A DNA stretch of 25,310 nt. It comes from a virus. The notes under the pieces were generated by a model. That model worked only from the letters and a program-made list of their open reading frames with translations. It was not told where the DNA came from and ran no database searches. The translations under genes and the position numbers were made by a program. Shown here piece by piece: positions 1 through 5,093 of the stretch (the first letter of the stretch is position 1; each line of letters starts with the position of its first letter). The stretch is taken from positions 1 through 25,310 of IMG/VR virus record IMGVR_UViG_3300017763_000168. One strand, given 5' to 3'.

Positions 1-25
1 AAATTATGGTGGAGTGTAAATTTAA

Positions 26-427
26 ATGAAAGCTTATAAAACCCCTCTTCGTTATCCTGGTGGTAAGTCTAGAGCAGTGCAAAAGTTATTTGCGTATTTG
101 CCTAACAGGAAATACGATGAACTCCTTACTGATGATCCAGAAGTTTTTACATATCTAGATCCTCCATATGATATCAAAGATAATCTTTATGGGAATAAGG
201 GCGATATGCATAAGAGGTTTGGTCACGATAAGTTTGCTATTGACTGTGATCAGTGTAAAGGACATCAATTAATATCTTATAATTCCTCTCAACTTGTAAA
301 GGATAGGTTTAAAAACTGGAAAGCATCTGAGTTTGACCTTACATACACTATGAGATCTGTTGGTCAATATATGCAGGAGCAGCAAGATCGTAAAGAATTA
401 GTCCTCATGAATTATGAGGTAGAGTAA
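26..427 (+). CDS. Dam-like D12-class DNA adenine methylase, internally deleted
   Basis: The 133-residue product starts with the D12-class N6-adenine methyltransferase N-terminus (PLRYPGGKSRA, residues 7-17) and carries the catalytic DPPY motif near residues 45-48. The C-terminal half looks like a normal Dam tail (HQLISYNSS, then FDLTYTMRSVGQ). Full-length T4-type Dam proteins are about 260-270 residues. What is missing between residues about 28 and 35 is the region that should hold the FxGxG S-adenosylmethionine loop and the target-recognition domain. The frame is intact across the junction, so this is an in-frame deletion. Start ATG 26 has a GGAG at 11-14. The stop overlaps the carbamoyltransferase start as TAATG. 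Methylation activity is doubtful without motif I; a DNA-binding or remnant role is inference. Family call is strong, function weak. Confidence 0.8.
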   Translation: MKAYKTPLRYPGGKSRAVQKLFAYLPNRKYDELLTDDPEVFTYLDPPYDIKDNLYGNKGDMHKRFGHDKFAIDCDQCKGHQLISYNSSQLVKDRFKNWKASEFDLTYTMRSVGQYMQEQQDRKELVLMNYEVE

Positions 428-2127
428 TGAAAATTATTGGAATTTATGGTGCTTTAGATTGGGATGCAAATCTTTTTGACAAAGCTGATACTTATATTCA
501 TGATGCAGGAGCAACTCTGTTTATTAATGGAATTCATATTAGAAGCATTAATGAAGAAAGATTGACTCGTATTAAAGATGAGGGTAATTTTCCATATAAG
601 TCTATTGAATATGTTCTTGGTGGATATACAAAAGAAGAAATTGATGTTGTTTGTTACCCCACATCTTATAATGATGTATTTCAGAAACAACTTGTAGATG
701 GCACTGCTAGTAGGATGATTAAGGAACAGTTTCCTAATGCTGAGATTTGGTTATTGTCACATCATCTTTGCCATGCAGCATCTACAGTCTTTACTTCACC
801 TTTCAATAGTGGTAGTTTCTTAACTCTTGATGGCCTTGGTAGTGGGATTTGGGATTTTGCTAGTGGACATACTCGCGGTGGTGAAAATAATAGTATTGGA
901 TATTTTGATAAGAGTAAACGCATCTTCAGATTCTTTAGGGGAACTGGTGATCTAGGTATGAACTCATTTGGTGAGTACTATTGTAATATGTCTCAGATGA
1001 TTTATGATGATAAGCATAAAGAATTGATGCAGCAAGAGTCTAAATTAAAACCTAATGTAGTAGAAAATCTTCAGTTTGCTCAAAACTTTGATGTAACCCC
1101 AAAAGAGGGTAAGATCATGGGGTTGTCAGCTTACGGTAAATTGTTAGAAGGGCAAGGACCTCCCACATGTATATCTACTTTGTTTCCTACATCTCATTTT
1201 GGTATTGATCGCTGGGAATTTGGAATGCCAGAAGTGCATTTCTATGACTATGAAATGCTGTATAATAATTTGAAGGGAACTGTAGAAGATAAAGCATACT
1301 ATGTTCAGTATTGGTTTGAAAAGAGTCTTGAGTATTTAATTCACGAATTAAAAAAAGATTATCTAGAAGAAGATAATTGTTTTGCTGGAGGAACTTTCCT
1401 TAATGTATGTGCAAATACTATATTGAGACCATTGTTCCGTAACATTCATATTCCTCCGTTTACTAATGACTCTGGAATTCATTTTGGTGCAGCAGCTTGG
1501 GGTGCTTATAGATCTAAAGAAACTATTGAATTACCACATAACATTGCACTACTAGGTAAATCTTATGATGACTTTGTTCCAGAAGAAAAAAATTGTAAGC
1601 ATTATGATAATTTTGATGATCTCTGCGAATTCCTAGCAAAAGAATTGGATGATAATAAGATCGTTGGTTGGTTCCAAGGCAGGTCAGAATACGGTCCTAG
1701 GTCTTTGGGATCTAGGTCATTGTTGATGAGTCCCAAGAGATCTGAAAACAAAGATATTCTGAATGATAGGGTTAAAAAGAGAGAGACCTGGCGTCCTTTT
1801 GCTGGTATAATGTTAGAAGAAAAAGTTGGTGAATACTTTGATCCTGGTTTTGTGAGTCCGTATATGTTGTACTCTCAAACTTCTATCACTAAGAAACTTC
1901 CTGCAATTACTCACAAGGATATGTCGTGTAGAATTCAAACTGTAAATGAGCAACAGAATGCTAGGATGTATCAACTTCTTTCTAAACTTCAACCACCAGT
2001 ATTATTGAATACTTCATTCAATCAGAGTGGAGAACCAATCATTGAAACTCCAGAGGATGCCATCTCCTCTTTTAAAAAAATGGATATTGATTATCTTGTT
2101 ATTGGAAATTATTTGTTATGGAATTAA
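427..2127 (+). CDS. Carbamoyltransferase, NodU/CmcH family
   Basis: This 566-residue protein has the two-part architecture of NodU/CmcH/TobZ O-carbamoyltransferases, which move a carbamoyl group from carbamoyl phosphate, via an adenylated intermediate, to a hydroxyl of a sugar or small molecule. The N-terminal Kae1-like part shows the metal-binding HHLCHAAS near residue 112 and a TLDGLG glycine loop near residue 135. The C-terminal part has the hallmark GRSEYGPRSLGSRS (about 419-432), then RETWRPFAG and LLNTSFNQSGEPI near residue 530. Length is normal for the family. Its start overlaps the Dam stop by one base and its end overlaps gp62 by ten bases, so it is translationally coupled to both. 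The acceptor substrate cannot be read from sequence. Related genes are known in T4-like cyanophages; a role in modifying surface polysaccharide or nucleotides is inference. Confidence 0.93.
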   Translation: MKIIGIYGALDWDANLFDKADTYIHDAGATLFINGIHIRSINEERLTRIKDEGNFPYKSIEYVLGGYTKEEIDVVCYPTSYNDVFQKQLVDGTASRMIKEQFPNAEIWLLSHHLCHAASTVFTSPFNSGSFLTLDGLGSGIWDFASGHTRGGENNSIGYFDKSKRIFRFFRGTGDLGMNSFGEYYCNMSQMIYDDKHKELMQQESKLKPNVVENLQFAQNFDVTPKEGKIMGLSAYGKLLEGQGPPTCISTLFPTSHFGIDRWEFGMPEVHFYDYEMLYNNLKGTVEDKAYYVQYWFEKSLEYLIHELKKDYLEEDNCFAGGTFLNVCANTILRPLFRNIHIPPFTNDSGIHFGAAAWGAYRSKETIELPHNIALLGKSYDDFVPEEKNCKHYDNFDDLCEFLAKELDDNKIVGWFQGRSEYGPRSLGSRSLLMSPKRSENKDILNDRVKKRETWRPFAGIMLEEKVGEYFDPGFVSPYMLYSQTSITKKLPAITHKDMSCRIQTVNEQQNARMYQLLSKLQPPVLLNTSFNQSGEPIIETPEDAISSFKKMDIDYLVIGNYLLWN

Positions 2128-2495
2128 AAGACTGGCTTAATTCCATTAACCTCACTAAAGAAGATCTGAGTGAGGATCCAGAAGATATTAAAAAGTATCC
2201 TCCTTACATCATAAACCGTTGTCTCTCTGGACATTTGGATGCAATCTTATTTGCGAATGAGATGAATAAGAACACTCATTTGTCAAAAGATATGCAGTAC
2301 CAATTCCTGCTACATAGCATTAGAAAGAAGAAAAGATTCTCTCCTTGGTTGCGCCAAGAAAAGATTGCAGATTTGGAACTTGTAAAAAAATATTATAAGT
2401 ATAGCAATGAGAAAGCTCAGCAAGCTTTGAAGATTCTTATTCCAGAACAACTAGAGTACATTCGTAAAAAACTCGATACAGGTGGAATTAAATGA
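2118..2495 (+). CDS. 62: Clamp-loader small subunit (T4 gp62-like)
   Basis: The 125-residue product resembles the short gp62 proteins of T4-like cyanophages: an acidic N-terminus (MELKDWLNS), then YPPYIINRC, and the central SIRKKKRFSPWLRQEK, which parallels the RGKRYGKWAKL segment of T4 gp62. The tail LDTGGIK follows a helix ending in EQLEYIRKKL. In T4, one gp62 joins four gp44 ATPases to load the gp45 sliding clamp for polymerase gp43. It is shorter than T4 gp62 (187 residues) but consistent with what I recall for cyanophage versions. Start ATG 2118 lies within the end of the carbamoyltransferase, and its stop overlaps the next start (ATGA). gp44, usually directly upstream, is not in the adjacent position here. 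The call rests on remembered similarity and on the nearby regA and gp43. Confidence 0.72.
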   Translation: MELKDWLNSINLTKEDLSEDPEDIKKYPPYIINRCLSGHLDAILFANEMNKNTHLSKDMQYQFLLHSIRKKKRFSPWLRQEKIADLELVKKYYKYSNEKAQQALKILIPEQLEYIRKKLDTGGIK

Positions 2496-3334
2496 CAAAA
2501 GTTCTTAGCATTGATATTGATTATTGTTTTCCTAATGTTGAAGACTGGCCTAACGAAGATGACGAACTCTGGGATGAGTGGCATCCGACTACAAAATGGA
2601 ATCTATACTTTGCAAAATATCCTGATCTTAAGCAGAGAGAAAAAATTATTGATGAAGAGTGCCTAGACTACATGCTAGACACCTTTACAAAAGCATTGAC
2701 AGCTAATCCAAATATAACTGTTGCCTTTGGATTGGATCATGATTATATTCTTGACTCTGTTCTAGACAAAGATGATCTGGAAATAATTAATATCGATCAT
2801 CATGATGACTTTCTAGCAGGATGCTACATTGATAAGATTGAAACTGATACCGGTGACTACAGCAATGAAACTTTTTTAGCACTTCACCTCTTAGAGTATC
2901 ACCTGACAAAGGCTTATGGTAAAGTTGATGAGGGTAGTTGGGGAGCTTATCTACACACCTTAGGTAAACTCAAGAGAATGGTATGGATTCATAATGGAGA
3001 TAAATCTGAAGAAGATACTAGGAGTCCTGTAAATAGATTTATTTGCAATCATGTTGGAGAGTATGCTGATTGGGGATTTGCAACTGCAGAAGAGTATGAT
3101 CATGGGGATTATGATTATGATCATATCTTTGTTTGTCTGTCACCTCAATATTTTCCAAACTGCCACTGGGATTTACTGAGTGTATTCATGGGAATATATG
3201 AAGATCACACAGGCAAAGATTGTAAATTGGAAGAGTTTTGGGATAAGCGGTGGATCAATAAAATGGCTTATAAGGAAACCTATGAAATACTTAAACCATC
3301 GTTAGCGGATGTCAAGAGGAGTTTAGCTAAATAA
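2492..3334 (+). CDS. UPF0489-like / arginase-deacetylase-fold protein of unknown function
   Basis: A 280-residue protein with an aspartate- and histidine-rich pattern suggesting the arginase/histone-deacetylase fold as in UPF0489: VLSIDIDYCF at residues 4-13, FGLDHDY near 79-85, and IINIDHHDDF near 98-107, a typical metal-ligand strand. Further on come VWIHNGDKS and FVCLSPQYFP, which resembles the LSP segment that follows strands in this fold. No signal peptide or membrane segment is seen. It overlaps gp62 by four bases (ATGA) and is followed 21 bases later by regA, so it sits inside the replication operon. A metal-dependent hydrolase acting on an amide or guanidino substrate would fit, but substrate and function are unknown. 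Fold assignment is by motif reading only. Confidence 0.55.
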   Translation: MTKVLSIDIDYCFPNVEDWPNEDDELWDEWHPTTKWNLYFAKYPDLKQREKIIDEECLDYMLDTFTKALTANPNITVAFGLDHDYILDSVLDKDDLEIINIDHHDDFLAGCYIDKIETDTGDYSNETFLALHLLEYHLTKAYGKVDEGSWGAYLHTLGKLKRMVWIHNGDKSEEDTRSPVNRFICNHVGEYADWGFATAEEYDHGDYDYDHIFVCLSPQYFPNCHWDLLSVFMGIYEDHTGKDCKLEEFWDKRWINKMAYKETYEILKPSLADVKRSLAK

Positions 3335-3355
3335 TAAAAAGTTTTTGTTTTTGAC

Positions 3356-3799
3356 ATGAGCGTCGTTATTGAACCGACCGTTGAGTGGTCGTCTGAAGAA
3401 ATGGTAGAAGTTTCTCTCAGTGAACCGGATGATTTCTTAAAAGTGAGAGAAACGCTAACTAGAATTGGCGTAGCATCTAGAAAAGAAAAGAAACTTTATC
3501 AGTCATGCCATATCTTGCATAAGCAAGGAAGGTATTTCATCGTACATTTTAAAGAGTTGTTTGCTCTTGATGGTAAGAAAGCAAATCTTACTTTAAATGA
3601 TGTTCAAAGACGCAATAGAATTACTCAATTGCTTGCTGACTGGGGACTTATTTCTGTTGTTGATGCAGAAAGGATTCAAGATATTGCTCCCCTCAATCAG
3701 ATTAAAGTCTTAGCATATAAAGATAAAGGAAATTGGACCTTAGAGACTAAGTATAATATTGGTCGTAAAGTTAAAGTTGAAGGTGAAGAGAATCCATAA
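3356..3799 (+). CDS. regA: RegA translational repressor
   Basis: The product aligns closely by eye with T4 RegA: DFLKVRETLTRIG, then LYQSCHILHKQGRYFIVHFKE, LLADWGLI and a C-terminal KYNIGRK. In T4, RegA binds the translation start regions of many early mRNAs, including its own and those of replication genes, and blocks ribosomes. The gene may start at ATG 3356 (147 residues) or at ATG 3401; the latter matches the T4 N-terminus (MVEVSLSEPDDFLK versus MIEITLKKPEDFLK). Neither has a strong Shine-Dalgarno. I keep 3356 because residues 2-15 look like ordinary coding sequence. A U-rich tract (3341-3352) just before ATG 3356 would suit RegA autoregulation, which is inference. The TAA stop lies inside a CATAAATA box. 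Confidence 0.93.
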   Translation: MSVVIEPTVEWSSEEMVEVSLSEPDDFLKVRETLTRIGVASRKEKKLYQSCHILHKQGRYFIVHFKELFALDGKKANLTLNDVQRRNRITQLLADWGLISVVDAERIQDIAPLNQIKVLAYKDKGNWTLETKYNIGRKVKVEGEENP

Positions 3800-3802
3800 A
3801 TA
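3795..3802 (+). promoter_or_regulatory. Late-promoter-like box CATAAATA overlapping the regA stop
   Basis: CATAAATA matches the T4 late box TATAAATA at seven of eight bases. It contains the regA TAA stop (3797-3799). By T4 spacing a transcript would begin near 3808 and meet the hairpins at 3858-3876 and 3907-3930, giving a short RNA of roughly 70-120 bases. Activity is inferred from the motif only. Confidence 0.4.
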
Positions 3803-3857
3803 AATCGTCGCTCTTTCGTGCGCGACTCTCTACGACGGATTCGCTACCAAAGTAGAT

Positions 3858-3877
3858 AGGGGGATTAACGCCCCCTT
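3858..3877 (+). terminator. G/C hairpin after regA, terminator-like
   Basis: AGGGGG (3858-3863) pairs with CCCCCT (3871-3876) around a seven-base loop. The T tract is only two bases, so it may be a weak terminator or an mRNA 3' stabiliser. Confidence 0.5.
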
Positions 3878-3906
3878 CCCAATTAATGTAAACCGAATAA
3901 AAAAAT

Positions 3907-3930
3907 ACGGGGTTCTCTACCCCGTTTTTT
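3907..3930 (+). terminator. Rho-independent terminator upstream of hsp20
   Basis: ACGGGG (3907-3912) pairs with CCCCGT (3920-3925) around a seven-base loop, followed by six T residues (3925-3930). This is a classic intrinsic terminator closing the regA operon. Confidence 0.85.
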
Positions 3931-3940
3931 AATGTTGTTT

Positions 3941-3948
3941 GATAAATA
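3941..3948 (+). promoter_or_regulatory. Late-promoter-like box GATAAATA for hsp20
   Basis: GATAAATA matches the T4 late box TATAAATA at seven of eight bases. It lies 10 bases after the T tract of a strong terminator and 57 bases before the hsp20 start, the expected place for a promoter. T4 spacing predicts a transcript start near 3954. Confidence 0.6.
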
Positions 3949-3951
3949 TTA

Positions 3952-3972
3952 GTGGATGCCTTCGGGGTCCAC
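3952..3972 (+). promoter_or_regulatory. UUCG-capped hairpin in the hsp20 mRNA leader
   Basis: GTGGATGCC (3952-3960) folds onto GGGTCCAC (3965-3972) with a TTCG loop closed by C-G, giving eight pairs (one G-T wobble) and one bulged G at 3958. The cUUCGg tetraloop is exceptionally stable. The hairpin begins at the predicted late transcript start and ends 32 bases before the hsp20 ATG. Confidence 0.7.
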
Positions 3973-4004
3973 ACAATACAAACTCGCTTTTAAAGGAGCT
4001 AAAA

Positions 4005-4439
4005 ATGACCGACCTTACTAAGTATGGTGCGTCTAACATCGACCAATTTTTGGATCGTGTTCACCGCAATAGCATTGGTATGAACGAATACTTTGATCGT
4101 TTATACTCACTACATGAGACTACTACTAACTATCCTCCCTACAATCTAGTATCCATAAATTCTGTAGAGTCCAGGCTAGAGATCGCCCTGGCAGGGTTTA
4201 AAAAAGCAGAGTTATTTGTCTATACACAGGATGGCAAACTCTTTGTAGAGGGTCAGAAAGAGGACAAGGAGACCGAAACTACTTATCAGCATAAAGGACT
4301 AGCACAGAGGTCCTTTACGAGGGTATGGACGCTCTCTGAGGATGTAGAAGTGAAGAGTGTAGAATTTGAGGATGGACTCCTTTCAATATGTTTGGCTAGG
4401 ATAGTTCCAGAGCATCATCAACGGAAAGATTGGTTCTAA
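4005..4439 (+). CDS. Small heat-shock protein, Hsp20/IbpA family
   Basis: The 144-residue product is an alpha-crystallin-domain chaperone. The N-terminus (TNYPPYNLVSI) leads into the domain: RLEIALAGFKKAELFVYTQDGKLFVEGQK, then QRSFTRVWTLSEDVEVKSVEFEDGLLSICL with the GLL(S)I strand that marks this family. Such ATP-independent holdases bind unfolding proteins; Hsp20 genes are common in cyanomyoviruses. I chose ATG 4005 because AGGAG at 3994-3998 is correctly spaced; a TTG at 3939 would lie in the promoter and leader. The gene stands alone between a terminator and late box upstream and another terminator downstream, so it is probably a monocistronic late gene. Confidence 0.93.
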   Translation: MTDLTKYGASNIDQFLDRVHRNSIGMNEYFDRLYSLHETTTNYPPYNLVSINSVESRLEIALAGFKKAELFVYTQDGKLFVEGQKEDKETETTYQHKGLAQRSFTRVWTLSEDVEVKSVEFEDGLLSICLARIVPEHHQRKDWF

Positions 4440-4448
4440 ATATCGGCA

Positions 4449-4472
4449 GGGGGGTGTATGCCCCCCATTTTT
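4449..4472 (+). terminator. Rho-independent terminator after hsp20
   Basis: GGGGGG (4449-4454) pairs with CCCCCC (4461-4466) around a six-base loop, followed by ATTTTT. It lies ten bases after the hsp20 stop. Confidence 0.85.
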
Positions 4473-4476
4473 ATGG

Positions 4477-4482
4477 TATAAT
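4477..4482 (+). promoter_or_regulatory. Putative early-type -10 box TATAAT
   Basis: A perfect TATAAT lies just after the hsp20 terminator and 22 bases before the next ATG. No TTGACA-like -35 is seen at the usual distance, where the terminator hairpin lies. It is the natural place for a promoter of the gp43/uvsX/gp41 operon. Confidence 0.5.
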
Positions 4483-4504
4483 AGGAAGAGGTAAAAACTG
4501 CATT

Positions 4505-4816
4505 ATGTCTGTTAGAATTGCTATCATCGGCAATGACTCCATCATTGCTGACATTAAAGAGTTGATTGACCCTGAAGATAAGGCTCGTCAATACATGTTC
4601 ACTAAACCATTTCGTGTTATCATGCAGCCAACCATGCTGCTATCAGAAGATAATAATGAAACCGCAGAGAATACATCTCAAGTATCTCTTGCTACTTGGC
4701 AACCTCTTACTCAAGAGACTACCTTCATTGTAAATCCAAATTCGGTTCAAACTATCTTTGAACCAGTTGCTGATCTCAAAAAAATGTATCAAGAGGTAAC
4801 TGATGGATCCAATTAA
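4505..4816 (+). CDS. Small conserved phage protein upstream of gp43, possibly Sm-like
   Basis: A 103-residue protein of unknown function. It contains an N-terminal strand pattern (VRIAIIGNDSIIADIKELID), a middle KPFRVIMQP, then LATWQPLTQETTFIVNPNSV and a C-terminal helix EPVADLKKMYQEV. This layout (short beta strands, a proline-rich WQPL segment, an N-P-x-x-V strand) is reminiscent of small Sm/Hfq-like barrels, a guess from pattern only. It resembles the next gene in motif order, suggesting tandem paralogues. ATG 4505 is chosen because the extension to 4430 would run through the terminator and -10 box. A weak AGAGG (4487-4491) lies upstream. The end overlaps the next gene by 14 bases. Confidence 0.75.
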   Translation: MSVRIAIIGNDSIIADIKELIDPEDKARQYMFTKPFRVIMQPTMLLSEDNNETAENTSQVSLATWQPLTQETTFIVNPNSVQTIFEPVADLKKMYQEVTDGSN

Positions 4817-5093
4817 AGTAATCGTATTCAAGGAAGACTACCTCTGCATTATTGCAGGCATTAAGGAAGTTGGTGCTGACATTGGAGAACCCGATTGTGA
4901 GTTAGAAAACCCCTATGAGTTTGTCCCTCAAGATGATGATTTCAAGGGCGAGTATAAAGAGCGTCTTGTACCTTGGAAAGTATTGAAAATGTCTTCCGAT
5001 AAGAAGTGCAGAATTCAAAGTGATACTATTCTGACTCTAGTTGATCCTGAGCCACACATCCTCCAAGCATACAACGAACTGCTTTCTGAATGA
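4803..5093 (+). CDS. Small conserved phage protein, paralogue-like partner of the preceding gene
   Basis: A 96-residue acidic protein of unknown function. It follows the same order of motifs as its upstream neighbour: an early IIAGIKEV (neighbour: IIADIKEL), then NPYEF (KPFRV), a VPWKVL segment (TWQPLT), a strand IQSDTILTLVDP (VNPNSVQTIFEP) and a final helix ILQAYNELL (LKKMYQEVT). It overlaps that neighbour by 14 bases and overlaps the gp43 start with ATGA, so its translation is coupled to the polymerase. Cytoplasmic; no membrane segment. A role linked to replication or RNA binding is inference from position only. Confidence 0.75.
   Translation: MDPIKVIVFKEDYLCIIAGIKEVGADIGEPDCELENPYEFVPQDDDFKGEYKERLVPWKVLKMSSDKKCRIQSDTILTLVDPEPHILQAYNELLSE

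Noticed and set aside
1-25. Possible tail of an upstream gene (codons reading N-Y-G-G-V then TAA at 17-19)
   Set aside because: Only five codons are visible and no family can be recognised, so it cannot be supported as a feature.
3351-3379. TTGACA at 3351-3356 as a sigma-70 -35 box
   Set aside because: No -10 hexamer lies 15-19 bases downstream; the site overlaps the regA start region and is more simply explained by the U-rich leader.
3771-3974. Minus-strand ORF of 67 codons across the regA-hsp20 gap
   Set aside because: It runs through the terminators and promoter boxes, has no recognisable domain and has no support on that strand.
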